The position numbers and the translations under genes were made by a program. A DNA stretch of 64,000 nucleotides. Origin: Bacteroidota bacterium. Its GTDB lineage: Bacteria; Bacteroidota; Bacteroidia; Chitinophagales; Saprospiraceae. The stretch spans positions 27,488-91,487 of the forward strand of contig JAKQLF010000396.1 of NCBI GenBank assembly GCA_029567325.1, written 5' to 3'. Positions 18,283-27,975 of the stretch are shown here, piece by piece (the stretch's first letter is position 1; every line of letters starts with the position of its first letter). The notes beneath the pieces were generated by a model. The model saw only the letters and a program-made list of their open reading frames with translations, did not search any database and was not told where the DNA came from.

Positions 18283-20004
18283 ATGGTTTTCCAAAAACTT
18301 CTTTATATCATTCCTCTTGTTTTCCTGATTGGTTGTAAAAATCCGGAAATATCTGATGCTGCAACACTCATTATAAAAAATGGAATTATTTATACTGCCG
18401 ACGATAAACAACCTATCGCAAAAGTTATTGGTGTAAAAGATGGCATTATCGTGTACGTTGGTGAGGATGAATCCAAAATATCAACAGATGCAAATACCAA
18501 AATCATTGATTTGAATGGTAAAACACTTACTCCTGGATTTATTGAAGGTCATGGACATATATTGGGCATCGGGTATAATGAGATGAACCTGGATTTGATC
18601 AACGTGAAAAATTACGATGAACTTTTGGATCGAGTTAAAGAGGCTGTTGCTGTTGCAGAACCTGGTCAATGGATAGTCGGTCGCGGCTGGCACCAAAGTA
18701 AATGGACACCTCAACCAGATGAGCTGGTGAACGGTTTTCAAACACACAATAAACTGAGTGAAATCAGTCCGGACCATCCCGTCTTCCTGAGTCATGCTAG
18801 TGGCCATGCCACCTTTGCCAACGCCAAAGCCATGGAAATCGCAGGCATATCATCCTCAACAGTTAAAGAATTATCACAATCCCTAACTGATGGGGAAGGT
18901 GGTGAAATTATTGTCGATGACAAAGGAAATCCTACGGGAATTTTTACAGAACGAGCATCCAAATTGATTTCAACATTTATGCCCAAAAATGACCGTGCAC
19001 AGGATAAAAAAGCACTTTCTTTGGCACAGGACGCTTGTTTGCGATTAGGCATAACTGGTTTTCATGATGCCGGACAAAGTCGTCAGGCCATCGAAATTTT
19101 GCAAGAATTAAAAGAAGAAGGTAAATTGCCTGTGAGAATGTACGTGATGCTCACAGGTTTTGATGAAGATTTGCTCAACGAATGGTACGAAAAAGGTCCT
19201 ATGATAGACAGTGCTTATCATACTCTGGACATCAGAGCCATAAAACTCAATTGTGACGGAGCACTGGGTTCACGAGGCGCTTGGCTTCTGGAACCTTACT
19301 CAGACAGGCACGGACACTATGGTCATGAAACTTTACCAATGTCTTTTGTGGAAAGTACTACAAAAAAAGCATTACAAAATGGTTTTCAAGTTTGCTCACA
19401 TGCTATTGGAGATCGGACAAACAGAGAAATATTGGACCGATACGAAATGGCATTTAATGCGTTTCCTGAAAAGGCAAATGATCACCGGTTCAGAATAGAG
19501 CATGCACAACACCTCAATCCAGCAGACATCGGGCGGTTTGCGAAGTTAAAAGTTATCCCAGCTATGCAGGGCATTCATATGGCATCGGACAGGCCATGGG
19601 CTATAGACAGATTGGGTGAAAAAAGGATTGTGGAAGGTGCATATGTATGGCAGAAATTATTGCAGATGGGCGTCAAAATTGTAAACGGAACTGATGCGCC
19701 AGTAGAGCCTTTAAATCCTTTGCCTAGTTTTTATGCTTCTGTATCCCGAAGAACGCTCGCAGGTAGCCCAGCAGGAGGTTACGAGCCCGATCAAAAAATG
19801 ACCAGAGATCAAGCATTGAAATCCTACACCATTTATGCAGCTTATGGAGCCTTTATGGAAAATGAAAAAGGAAGCATTGAAGTAGGAAAACTCGCAGATT
19901 TTACCATTTTTGATCAGGATATTATGACTATACCAGAGGACGATATTTTGAAAACTAAAGTGAAAATGACCATCATTGGAGGGGAGGTAAAATATGAGTT
20001 GTAA
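18283..20004 (+). CDS. Amidohydrolase family 3 lipoprotein (YtcJ-like)
   Basis: 573 residues. The N-terminus MVFQKLLYIIPLVFLIGCK has a lipobox (LIGC), indicating a membrane lipoprotein. The amidohydrolase 3 features are KTLTPGFIEGHGHILG (metal-binding HxH), CDGALGSRGAWLLEPY, CSHAIGDRTN, FRIEHAQH and the C-terminal NGTDAPVEPLNP. The KLADFTIFDQDI tail closes the composite domain. These enzymes hydrolyse amide or cyclic N-C bonds, and the substrate is unknown for most YtcJ-like members. It probably acts in the periplasm. Confidence 0.88.
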   Translation: MVFQKLLYIIPLVFLIGCKNPEISDAATLIIKNGIIYTADDKQPIAKVIGVKDGIIVYVGEDESKISTDANTKIIDLNGKTLTPGFIEGHGHILGIGYNEMNLDLINVKNYDELLDRVKEAVAVAEPGQWIVGRGWHQSKWTPQPDELVNGFQTHNKLSEISPDHPVFLSHASGHATFANAKAMEIAGISSSTVKELSQSLTDGEGGEIIVDDKGNPTGIFTERASKLISTFMPKNDRAQDKKALSLAQDACLRLGITGFHDAGQSRQAIEILQELKEEGKLPVRMYVMLTGFDEDLLNEWYEKGPMIDSAYHTLDIRAIKLNCDGALGSRGAWLLEPYSDRHGHYGHETLPMSFVESTTKKALQNGFQVCSHAIGDRTNREILDRYEMAFNAFPEKANDHRFRIEHAQHLNPADIGRFAKLKVIPAMQGIHMASDRPWAIDRLGEKRIVEGAYVWQKLLQMGVKIVNGTDAPVEPLNPLPSFYASVSRRTLAGSPAGGYEPDQKMTRDQALKSYTIYAAYGAFMENEKGSIEVGKLADFTIFDQDIMTIPEDDILKTKVKMTIIGGEVKYEL

Positions 20005-20116
20005 TCTTGCTGTTGCCTTTACTCACTGATGTTATTTTTACTGAAATAGAAAAAGGTAGTATCTTCGACAAGAATTCATCACCTGCGGCTTATTGTCCAC
20101 AGTCAAATTAAAACAC

Positions 20117-21295
20117 ATGAAAAGAGTATATATCCTCAGCGCTTGCCGCACTCCCATCGGTTCATTTGGTGGGATTTTTGCCGGTTTATCAGCCATTGAT
20201 CTTGGTATTACCGCGTCTAAAGCTGCTGTGACAAAAGCCGGTATAGAGTCTTCCACAATCAACGAAGTCTTTTATGGGAACGTTTGCTCTGCAAATCTGG
20301 GTCAAGCACCTGCCAGACAAATCACCATAGGCAGTGGCTTGGGCAATCACGTTCCGTCAACCACAATCAATAAAGTTTGTTCTTCTGGTTTGAAATCTGT
20401 GATGATTGCGGCTCAGTCCATCATGTTGGGTGACAATGAGGTTGTATTAGCTGGCGGAACGGAAAGCATGTCCAATATTCCTCATTACTTACCCAGCATG
20501 CGTTGGGGTACTAAATATGGCGCTAGTCAGATTATAGACGGATTACAAAAAGACGGTTTGACGGATGTTTACGACCAAATAGCCATGGGAAATTTTGCCG
20601 ATGAAACAGCGGTAGAAGAAGGCATTTCAAGAGCAGAACAAGACCGATACGCTATACAATCTTATCATCGTGCACAGGAGGCTACCAATTCTGGACGGTT
20701 TCTCAAAGAAATTTGTCCTGTCTCTGTGCCACAAAGGAAAGGTGATGCTTTGATGATTGACAAGGATGAAGAATGTTTCAACGTGATGTTTGATAAAATA
20801 CCTGGATTGCGACCTGCTTTTTCTAAAGAGGGTACTGTTACTGCGGCCAATGCAAGTACAATTAATGATGGTGCTGCATCAATATTACTCGCTTCGGAAG
20901 ATTTTGTCAAGGCTCATGGTTTGACTCCTTTGGCAGAAATTGTTGGCTTTAGTGATGCTGCACATGCACCTCAAAGATTTACAACAGCGCCTTTGATTGC
21001 TGCACCAAAAGTGCTCGAAAAAGTGGGAATGAATAAAAGTGATATGGACTATTTTGAGGTCAATGAGGCTTTTGCCGTCGTTTCCTTGGCATTCATAAAA
21101 TCCCTGGGTTTGTCTGAAGAACGCGTAAACGTCAATGGCGGTGCTGTATCGCTGGGGCACCCACTTGGTGCTTCCGGGGCCAGAATTCTCACTACCCTCA
21201 TCCACACACTCGAAGATAAAAATGCCAATCTAGGTTTGGCAGCTATCTGTAACGGTGGAGGCGGAGCAAGTGCCATGATCATTAAGCGGCTATAG
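20117..21295 (+). CDS. Acetyl-CoA C-acetyltransferase (thiolase)
   Basis: 392 residues from the ATG at 20117; an upstream TTG at 20093 adds only eight residues. The three catalytic residues of the family are visible: Cys88 in NKVCSSGLKS, His348 in SLGHPLGASG, and Cys378 in ICNGGGGASAM. The enzyme joins two acetyl-CoA to acetoacetyl-CoA or cleaves it, in fatty acid or ketone body metabolism. The overall length is normal for AtoB-type thiolases. No other beta-oxidation gene lies beside it. Confidence 0.93.
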   Translation: MKRVYILSACRTPIGSFGGIFAGLSAIDLGITASKAAVTKAGIESSTINEVFYGNVCSANLGQAPARQITIGSGLGNHVPSTTINKVCSSGLKSVMIAAQSIMLGDNEVVLAGGTESMSNIPHYLPSMRWGTKYGASQIIDGLQKDGLTDVYDQIAMGNFADETAVEEGISRAEQDRYAIQSYHRAQEATNSGRFLKEICPVSVPQRKGDALMIDKDEECFNVMFDKIPGLRPAFSKEGTVTAANASTINDGAASILLASEDFVKAHGLTPLAEIVGFSDAAHAPQRFTTAPLIAAPKVLEKVGMNKSDMDYFEVNEAFAVVSLAFIKSLGLSEERVNVNGGAVSLGHPLGASGARILTTLIHTLEDKNANLGLAAICNGGGGASAMIIKRL

Positions 21296-21312
21296 GACTT
21301 TTATTCCCCAAT

Positions 21313-22119
21313 ATGAAAATAAATACAGTTGCTTTTGCTGGTTTTGTAAGGTCTTTCGGTCTGATCCGTACCCTCAACTTTGTCCGATTTCTTGTAGAAA
21401 AGGTATCGAATAGAACTGCTAACAAAGCTTTCAAAAAACATTACCCAAATATTCCTTTGCCTCCTGATTATTTAATGTTTGAATCCTTTGGCTTAGATTA
21501 TAGTCGTTATTATCTCAATGGAAGAGAAACTTTTAAATGGATCGTGGATGAAGCTCAGCACTTTATAAAATTAGAAAATACCAACTTTCTGGACTGGGCT
21601 TGTGGTCCCGGAAGAGTTGTCAGACATATGCCGGATTTTGTACCCAAATCTGTTGCACTATTTGGCACGGATTATAATTTAAAATCAATTCTTTGGTGTA
21701 AAGAAAACATAAACGGCGTCACATTTAATCATAATTCTGATCAGGCAACTTTGCCTTATGACGATGATTTTTTTAGTTTGATTTATGGGATTTCCATCAT
21801 TACACATTTATCTGTCGAAAAACATAATGAATGGATACAGGAAATGTATCGTTTACTTAAACCCGGAGGAATTTTGATGTTGACAAGTCATGGTGATAAT
21901 TTCAAATCAAAACTCAATCGTGAAGAACTTCTTATTTATAATTCAGGACATTTGGTGATACGGGGGAATACAAAATTGGGGCATCGCACATTTGCAGCCT
22001 ATCATCCTACGAAAGCCATGCAACAATTATTTACAAAATTCGAAATATTAAAACACGAACAATTTGATCAGGCAGGATTATCATACATTCCACAAGACCT
22101 TTGGATTTTGAGAAAGTAA
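21313..22119 (+). CDS. Class I SAM-dependent methyltransferase
   Basis: 268 residues. The SAM-binding motif I is FLDWACGPGRVVRHM (about residues 95-109), followed by the acidic residue in LFGTDYN, then LPYDDDFFSLIYGISIITHL and YRLLKPGGILMLTSHG. These mark the Methyltransf_11/25 type. The N-terminal 90 residues have no recognised domain. The substrate is unknown. It begins 17 bases after the thiolase and may be co-transcribed with it. Confidence 0.85.
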   Translation: MKINTVAFAGFVRSFGLIRTLNFVRFLVEKVSNRTANKAFKKHYPNIPLPPDYLMFESFGLDYSRYYLNGRETFKWIVDEAQHFIKLENTNFLDWACGPGRVVRHMPDFVPKSVALFGTDYNLKSILWCKENINGVTFNHNSDQATLPYDDDFFSLIYGISIITHLSVEKHNEWIQEMYRLLKPGGILMLTSHGDNFKSKLNREELLIYNSGHLVIRGNTKLGHRTFAAYHPTKAMQQLFTKFEILKHEQFDQAGLSYIPQDLWILRK

Positions 22120-22231
22120 TTTTTGAGCTTTAAGTCTCACAAAATATGCCTGATTTCCTTTGAGAACTCCAGCCATTTTAAACCATTTGCCCATCTTTTC
22201 CTTTACATTTGTCAAATACATTGATAAAAAG

Positions 22232-22639
22232 ATGAAATTATCTGTTTTTAGAATGGCCCATTTCAATGCTGCACATCGATTGAATAATCCTCAATGGGAC
22301 GAAGAGACCAATAAATCTGTATTTGGTCCTTGCAACAATGAATATTACCACGGTCACAATTATGAATTGGAAGTACGTGTAACCGGGGAGGTAGATCCAA
22401 ATACTGGTTATGTTTATGACTTGGGCAAATTGGCTCGTATCATTGATGAGCACATTGAGAAAAAACTAGACCATAAAAACTTAAATCTTCAGGTCGAAGA
22501 ATTCAAAACATTGATTCCATCTGCAGAACACATTGCATTTGTGATTTACAATATCTTACGCTTACACATTGAGCCCGAATACGAGATCGGAGTGAAGTTG
22601 TGGGAAACTCCAAGAAACTATGTACAATATCCTGCCTGA
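22232..22639 (+). CDS. 6-pyruvoyl-tetrahydropterin synthase / QueD family
   Basis: 135 residues from the ATG at 22232; the TTG at 22160 would add an implausible leader. Zinc ligands are His15 (HFNAAHRL), His40 and His42 (YYHGHNYELEV), and Cys34 (FGPCNN) is the catalytic cysteine position. The enzyme acts on dihydroneopterin triphosphate, leading to queuosine precursor (CPH4) or tetrahydropterin. No queC or queE is nearby, so the exact pathway is not settled by context. The next gene starts 14 bases after it. Confidence 0.9.
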   Translation: MKLSVFRMAHFNAAHRLNNPQWDEETNKSVFGPCNNEYYHGHNYELEVRVTGEVDPNTGYVYDLGKLARIIDEHIEKKLDHKNLNLQVEEFKTLIPSAEHIAFVIYNILRLHIEPEYEIGVKLWETPRNYVQYPA

Positions 22640-22653
22640 TCAAGTAATTTTAT

Positions 22654-23355
22654 ATGGCGCAACTCATTCTCATTCCAACACCCATAGCTGAAGATCGGCA
22701 CCAAAATACAGCGCCTGACGTGATTGCAGCAACATTACCATTGAAACACTTCGTTGTTGAGCGAGTCAAAACTGCACGCCGTTTTTTGAAAGTCATAAAC
22801 CCACAGGTCGTGATTGATGACTTGTCTTTTTTTGAAATAGATAAGGGTTTTTCTGAAGCTGATTTATATAGCTTTTTAGAGATTATGAAATCTGGTGTTC
22901 CCGTAGGTTTGATGTCTGAGGCGGGGTGTCCTGCGGTTGCTGATCCTGGACATTTGGCCGTTGCCTGGTGTCACAAAAATAAAATTGATGTGCGCCCATT
23001 AATAGGACCATCATCCATTATGATGGCATTGATGGCGTCTGGTTTCAATGGTCAGCAATTTACTTTCCATGGGTATTTGCCAAATAAAAAACCTGAGTTG
23101 ATTCCGCGTTTGAAAAACCTGGACAATTTGATTGAAAAACAAGGCGCGACACAAATATTTATTGAAACTCCTTACCGAAATGGGTTTATGATTGAAACTT
23201 GTCTGGAAGCACTTCCACCACACAGATTGTTGTGTGTAGCTGCGGCTCTGGATCAGGAAAATGAGTACATCAAAACACAAACCATTGCTGCTTGGAAAAA
23301 AGTGGATCTGGCTTTTTTACATAAACAACCTGCTGTATTTTTACTGGGTAAATAG
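22654..23355 (+). CDS. Tetrapyrrole methylase-family methyltransferase (RsmI-like)
   Basis: 233 residues, similar to the 16S rRNA 2'-O-methyltransferase RsmI but shorter. Motifs include LILIPTPIAED at the start, SEAGCPAVADPGHLAVAW and VRPLIGPSSIMMALMASGFNGQQFTFHGYLP, and IFIETPYRNGFMIE. The changed first motif (the classical RsmI start is LYVVATPIGNL) suggests a paralogue common in Bacteroidota. Methylation of rRNA is a reasonable guess but not shown. It follows the QueD gene in an apparent operon. Confidence 0.8.
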   Translation: MAQLILIPTPIAEDRHQNTAPDVIAATLPLKHFVVERVKTARRFLKVINPQVVIDDLSFFEIDKGFSEADLYSFLEIMKSGVPVGLMSEAGCPAVADPGHLAVAWCHKNKIDVRPLIGPSSIMMALMASGFNGQQFTFHGYLPNKKPELIPRLKNLDNLIEKQGATQIFIETPYRNGFMIETCLEALPPHRLLCVAAALDQENEYIKTQTIAAWKKVDLAFLHKQPAVFLLGK

Positions 23356-23660
23356 GTTGTTGATGCAAATTAGTTGTTCTTTGCCTCTTATAGAATCTTT
23401 TAGGATATTAAAATGATTGCATGAGGTGCTTTAAGATATGTTCTACGAAAAATTTTTTTCGGCAACCTTATAATTCTGAATTTAAAAGGGCATTGAACTA
23501 TGATTTGGTAAAAGAGTTATACAAAACGTTGAGTGTGAATCTGTGTTTGAGTTCCCGTGATTAATAAAAACCTTCGGTTAATTAAATCACTTTTGAAATC
23601 AGACCGAGATCTTTCAACATTGGTAAGTTTAATTGAATGCTAATAATTAAAACAAGATAA
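23356..23660. other. Intergenic stretch, possible gene debris
   Basis: 305 bases with no confident gene. A short open stretch (about 23479-23564) reads EFKRALNYDLVKELYKTLS in one frame and ends at a stop, with no plausible start and no recognised family. It may be a decayed gene fragment or chance. Confidence 0.35.
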
Positions 23661-24386
23661 ATGCCTAGAAACTGGTATGATGCAAAAGTTGTCAACATCA
23701 TTGACGAAAGCCCAACTGTAAAACGTTTTTTCCTTCATGTAGAATCTGAAGATGTTTTCACTTTTACGCCCGGTCAATTTGTCACTTTTGATCTACCTGT
23801 TGGCGATAAACGCTTGGATCGCTGGCGCAGTTACAGCATTGCTTCCACTCCATCTGGAGATAATATGTTTGAGCTTTGCATTGTCCTGTTGGACGATGGC
23901 AAAGGTTCTGGATATTTTTTTACAGAAGTTTTTGTTGGTACGATACTAAAATTCAAAGGTCCAGATGGAAGTTTTATACTTCCTGCTGATACGGATCCAC
24001 TTTATGTATTGGTTTGCACAGGTACAGGAGTAGCACCTTTTCGCTCCATGATCAAACATGCTTACGAACATGGGCTTCCTTATCGTTTTCATTTGATTTT
24101 TGGTTGCCGGACAAAAAAGGATATTTTATATTACGAAGAGTTTCATAAAATTTCAGAAGAACAACCTTTGGCACTGCGTTATGATGTAGTGCTGAGCCGC
24201 GAAAATGAAGATGACTTTTACCACGGCTATGTGCATCAAGTTTACGAAAAAGCCTATACCGCTCTTGATAGTAATGTTGTTTTCTTATTGTGTGGCTGGT
24301 CAAAAATGATCGATGAGGCACGAAGTAAGTTGATAGATGAAATGGGTTTTAGAGAATCTCAAGTTTTATTTGAGCTGTATGGCTAA
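23661..24386 (+). CDS. Ferredoxin-NADP reductase-type flavoprotein
   Basis: 241 residues covering the FAD- and NAD(P)-binding domains only. The FAD-binding motif is RWRSYSIAS (about residue 56). The nucleotide-binding motif is LVCTGTGVAPFRSMI (about 116), and the C-terminal FLLCGWSKMIDEAR matches the family. There is no ferredoxin or oxygenase domain attached, so it must reduce a separate partner, such as a ferredoxin, cytochrome or oxygenase component. No such partner is adjacent. Confidence 0.88.
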   Translation: MPRNWYDAKVVNIIDESPTVKRFFLHVESEDVFTFTPGQFVTFDLPVGDKRLDRWRSYSIASTPSGDNMFELCIVLLDDGKGSGYFFTEVFVGTILKFKGPDGSFILPADTDPLYVLVCTGTGVAPFRSMIKHAYEHGLPYRFHLIFGCRTKKDILYYEEFHKISEEQPLALRYDVVLSRENEDDFYHGYVHQVYEKAYTALDSNVVFLLCGWSKMIDEARSKLIDEMGFRESQVLFELYG

Positions 24387-24416
24387 ACCTTTTTGTATTT
24401 TTTCTGTCCAATAAAC

Positions 24417-25235
24417 ATGGCTTTAAACTATAAGATCAGTCGACATTTTATTGTTGTCTTTATTGCCCTTGGTTCGCTCCTATTGCTTTCCAATCGTGAG
24501 GGTCGTGATGTAGGAAATGCCAATGCGCCTGGTGAAACGGGCACCACTTGTCTCAATTGTCATATCCGAGGACCATACACACCTGTTTTCGACCTTTTAA
24601 TCCGTGATGGCGCGGGAAATAGAGTAAGCTATTACCTTCCCGGCCAGCAATACAGTTTTGAAGTGAGAGTTGCTGATGTCTCTGCAAAAGCCAAAACTTT
24701 TGGTTTTCAAGTCGTACCTCTTGACGAGGACGATAATTTTGTTGGAACTTGGTCACAACTGGGTAGTCGAGTACGTAAAATTAAGGACCTTGGACGAGAA
24801 TACTTGACTCATTCTGCTCCTAGTTCTACCGGTATTTTCAAAGCCGTATGGACTGCTCCCGAAAAGGACCTTGGCAACATTACTTTTTACCTCGCTGGTG
24901 TGACCGCCGATGGAGAAGGGGCTTCCATTGGTGACAATTCAGATACCACCAAATTCATCATTCCTTCTTTGACCAGTGATCTTTCCAACATCAAATTCAT
25001 TCCTCTTGAGGTATTTCCCTCCATCACTTCGGATAGAATAAATGTGCTGTTAGACTCAGATTTGGAATCCTTGCTTGTTTTTGATATTCATGGTAAATTG
25101 GTAAAACAATTTCATGACTTACCACTAGGCAATTTTCCTATTGACGTTATTGACTTTGGAGCAGGAAGCTATTTTATTCAAGGCTTTGGTAAAGATGGAA
25201 TTAAAACGGGGACTGCACGCTTTTTAAAATTTTAG
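24417..25235 (+). CDS. Secreted CxxCH protein with anchor-type domain and T9SS type A tail
   Basis: 272 residues from the ATG at 24417; a TTG at 24393 adds eight residues. A signal peptide (residues 8-25) is followed by CLNCH at 45-49, a possible c-type heme attachment site. The middle (about 55-190) resembles the Reeler-like choice-of-anchor V domain: YYLPGQQYSFEVRV and AVWTAPEKDLGNITFYLAGV. The final 75 residues form a T9SS type A sorting domain (LLVFDIHGKLVKQF, FGAGSYFIQGFG). An extracellular redox or surface role is inferred. Confidence 0.8.
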   Translation: MALNYKISRHFIVVFIALGSLLLLSNREGRDVGNANAPGETGTTCLNCHIRGPYTPVFDLLIRDGAGNRVSYYLPGQQYSFEVRVADVSAKAKTFGFQVVPLDEDDNFVGTWSQLGSRVRKIKDLGREYLTHSAPSSTGIFKAVWTAPEKDLGNITFYLAGVTADGEGASIGDNSDTTKFIIPSLTSDLSNIKFIPLEVFPSITSDRINVLLDSDLESLLVFDIHGKLVKQFHDLPLGNFPIDVIDFGAGSYFIQGFGKDGIKTGTARFLKF

Positions 25236-25260
25236 ATTATCGTATTCCCTCACTGTCGAA

Positions 25261-26370
25261 TTAGCCCATCGATAATTCACCTAAAAAAAGACCATTTTCA
25301 TAGATCAATTTTCCGTCAGTAAATATTTTTCCTCCATTCCTCATATTTGCAATCATGTCCCAATGGATCTGTGAATTGTTTTTTCCTCCTGTTTGGATAT
25401 AGGACTGACCGATGGCCATATGCACACTTCCCCCAATTTTCTCGTCAAAAAGGATGTTTTTTGTTGCTTTTTGAATGTTGTAGTTGGTGCCAATAGCGAC
25501 TTCTCCAAACATATTAGCTCCCTCTGTTGCGAAAATGTCATCTAAGAATGCCGCGCCAACTTCTGCGTTCCATTTTATAACAACGCCATCTTTTACCTCA
25601 AGGGTAATACCCTTGATTTCATGTCCTCTGAAAATAGATGGAAAATCAAAATGTATGGTCCCGTTGACGGTTTCTTCCACTGGCCCTGTAAAGACCTCTC
25701 CAGAAGGCATATTGGCTTTGCCGTCACTGTTGATCCAAATTCTGTCTTTGACACTGAATGAAATGTCCGTTTTTTCGTTTACATATCTAACTTCACCTGC
25801 TTGATTAAGGTGGTCGACAATTTTTTGTTGGTCACGGCCCAATGCTTTCCATGCTGCAATGGGGTCTGGTTTGTCCAATTTACATGCGGTGTATACAAAA
25901 TCCTCATATTCTTCCAAGCTCATGCCTGCTTCCTGGGCTGATGCCTGCGTAGGGTATTGACAAAGACATCGCCTCATAGAGCCATCTGCTGTTCTTTTTG
26001 AATAAATGTCATTGATGATTCTGCCTGCCTCTCCTTTTGTACGGAGTTTTTCCTTGTCTATGTTTTGATCTTCTCTCAAATTATGCGGAGCTCTGATGTG
26101 CAAATACGCATCAAATGTTTCGAAAATCAATTTGGAAATTGGATTGACATAAAGGAGTTGGTCCTCATTGGCGTGATCATAAAAAATCTTACTTGCGCCG
26201 GGTAGCGTTAGGTTTATTTCAATATGTGCGCCTCTTTTTGTAGCCTCTCTATAAACCTCCCTCACTAAAGGTTCGGCGAGTGTTGTACTTGCCACATATA
26301 ATTTTTCCCCGTTTTGAATCGCAAGGCAGTAGTCTAGCAATAGACAGGCATATTGGTTTAATATATTCAT
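25261..26370 (-). CDS. M29-family aminopeptidase
   Basis: 369 residues. The metal-ligand blocks of the thermophilic metalloprotease family are present: ANMFGEVAIGTNYNI, FDEKIGGSVHMAIGQSY, and IHWDMIANM near the C-terminus, supplying the Glu, Glu, His, His and Asp ligands. There is no signal peptide, so it is cytoplasmic. The enzyme removes N-terminal residues from peptides using two metal ions. It is encoded 8 bases after hflX on the same strand. Confidence 0.86.
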   Translation of the reverse strand: MNILNQYACLLLDYCLAIQNGEKLYVASTTLAEPLVREVYREATKRGAHIEINLTLPGASKIFYDHANEDQLLYVNPISKLIFETFDAYLHIRAPHNLREDQNIDKEKLRTKGEAGRIINDIYSKRTADGSMRRCLCQYPTQASAQEAGMSLEEYEDFVYTACKLDKPDPIAAWKALGRDQQKIVDHLNQAGEVRYVNEKTDISFSVKDRIWINSDGKANMPSGEVFTGPVEETVNGTIHFDFPSIFRGHEIKGITLEVKDGVVIKWNAEVGAAFLDDIFATEGANMFGEVAIGTNYNIQKATKNILFDEKIGGSVHMAIGQSYIQTGGKNNSQIHWDMIANMRNGGKIFTDGKLIYENGLFLGELSMG

Positions 26371-26377
26371 GGATAAA

Positions 26378-27589
26378 TTACCAGGTTTTTGTTTTATAAG
26401 GATATCTCAATTGATATTGAATGGTGATTAATTCTGCCATTTTATCTTTGAGATAATCTATATTTTCCTTCTGCGTAGCTGAGATAAACACATTGTCGTG
26501 TTCGTAGGTGTTTTTCAACTTTTCAGAAAGCTCTTCCATGATCTCCTTTTTGTTTTCTGCATCCAGATAGTCATCAAAATATTTTTCCCGATAAGCATCA
26601 ATTTTATTGAATACCATAAGTGTTGGTTTCTGATCTACGTTCAATTCCTTCAGTGTTGCATTTACTGTCCGGATCTGGTCTTCATATTGGGGATGCGAAA
26701 TGTCAACAACATGGACCAGGATATCACTTTCTACTGTTTCATCAAGGGTTGATTTAAAACTCTCTACCAAATGATGTGGCAATTTTCTGATGAATCCTAC
26801 TGTGTCTGTCAGCAAAAACGGCATGGTACCAAATACCACTTTCCTGATGGTCGTATCCAGCGTTGCAAACAATTTATCTTCAGCAAACACATCTGATTTA
26901 CTCAATAAGTTCATGACTGTTGATTTACCCACATTGGTATAACCAACAAGTGCAACCCTGATCATTTCTCCCCTTGTTTTCCTTTGGGTTTGCGCCTGAA
27001 GGTCTATTTTTTCCAATTTGTCTTTGAGCAAAGAGATTTTATCCCTTACAATCCTCCTATCGGTTTCTATCTCTTGTTCTCCAGGTCCTCTCATACCGAT
27101 ACCCCCTTTCTGTCTTTCCAAGTGAGTCCATAATCCTCTCAACCTTGGCAACAAGTATTGCATTTGTGCCAGTTCTACTTGCGTTTTGGCCTGCGAGGTT
27201 TGTGCTCTTTTGGCAAATATGTCTAGTATCAAAGAACTCCTGTCTACAATTTTTACTTTGAGGTATTCCTCTAGAATATTGGTTTGTTTTACCGTGAGGT
27301 CGTCATCAAAAATGACCAAATTGATGTCTTCATAAAACTCCAATATTTCTTTTATTTCTTCAAGTTTTCCTTTTCCTACAAATGTCCTTTTGTCAGGGTG
27401 GGGCAACTTTTGAATAACTCTCTTTTTGGTAAGGGCTCCAGCTGTCATTGCCAAAAATTGCAATTCGTCCAAGTATTCTTCAACTTGTTCTAGTGTTTGA
27501 TCTTTCGTGACAAGCCCTACTAAAATGCAATATTCTTGTTCCGCAACTATGCCACTACTTTTTTCTTTACTTATGTTCCATTCTGCCAT
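26378..27589 (-). CDS. hflX: GTPase HflX
   Basis: 403 residues. The N-terminal HflX domain contains KRTFVGKGKLEEI and VIFDDDLTVKQTNILEE. A central helical stretch ends with GGIGMRGPGEQEIETDRR. The GTPase domain shows G1 VGYTNVGKST (about residue 214), G3 LTDTVGFIRKLPHHLVESF and G4 FNKID. HflX binds ribosomes and rescues stalled 70S particles under stress. A CAAAGATA (reverse of TATCTTTG) at 27623-27630 fits the promoter -7 box on this strand. The M29 aminopeptidase gene follows it closely. Confidence 0.95.
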   Translation of the reverse strand: MAEWNISKEKSSGIVAEQEYCILVGLVTKDQTLEQVEEYLDELQFLAMTAGALTKKRVIQKLPHPDKRTFVGKGKLEEIKEILEFYEDINLVIFDDDLTVKQTNILEEYLKVKIVDRSSLILDIFAKRAQTSQAKTQVELAQMQYLLPRLRGLWTHLERQKGGIGMRGPGEQEIETDRRIVRDKISLLKDKLEKIDLQAQTQRKTRGEMIRVALVGYTNVGKSTVMNLLSKSDVFAEDKLFATLDTTIRKVVFGTMPFLLTDTVGFIRKLPHHLVESFKSTLDETVESDILVHVVDISHPQYEDQIRTVNATLKELNVDQKPTLMVFNKIDAYREKYFDDYLDAENKKEIMEELSEKLKNTYEHDNVFISATQKENIDYLKDKMAELITIQYQLRYPYKTKTW

Positions 27590-27975
27590 TAATTATCGGG
27601 CTTTATTTATTTTTTCAATGATCAAAGATAAGAATAGATTATGGTATTAAAATGTTTCAATGGTTCGATCTGATTTTGAAGACAATGTGTTTTGTTTTTA
27701 CCTACAATTGTTGTCTACAATACAAAGGCGGAATTTAGCCGTTTTTAGCTCGATCTATTCAACAAAAATGAACGTGTTTTTTAAAAGAAAGAGCATTTAT
27801 TCATGCATCCTTTAAGTAAGTCCCTAAGAATCAAAGCCTTTGTTTTAGCGCCTCAAAGAGGTTTTTTGTTCTAATTCCTAAAAACTTATGTACTTTTTTT
27901 TAATAAGATTTAAAACCACAATTATCTTTACTTATCTGTCATTCCTGATTTTCAATCTAATCGATACGCTAGGCC
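27590..27975. other. Divergent intergenic stretch between hflX and the T9SS protein
   Basis: 386 AT-rich bases between diverging genes. It should contain both promoters; a TATCTTTG-type -7 box for hflX is at 27623-27630. No RNA gene, repeat or coding segment is recognised. Confidence 0.6.

Noticed and set aside
23479..23564. Short coding-like stretch in the gap before the flavin reductase
   Set aside because: No start codon in a sensible position and no family match; kept only as a note in the gap entry.
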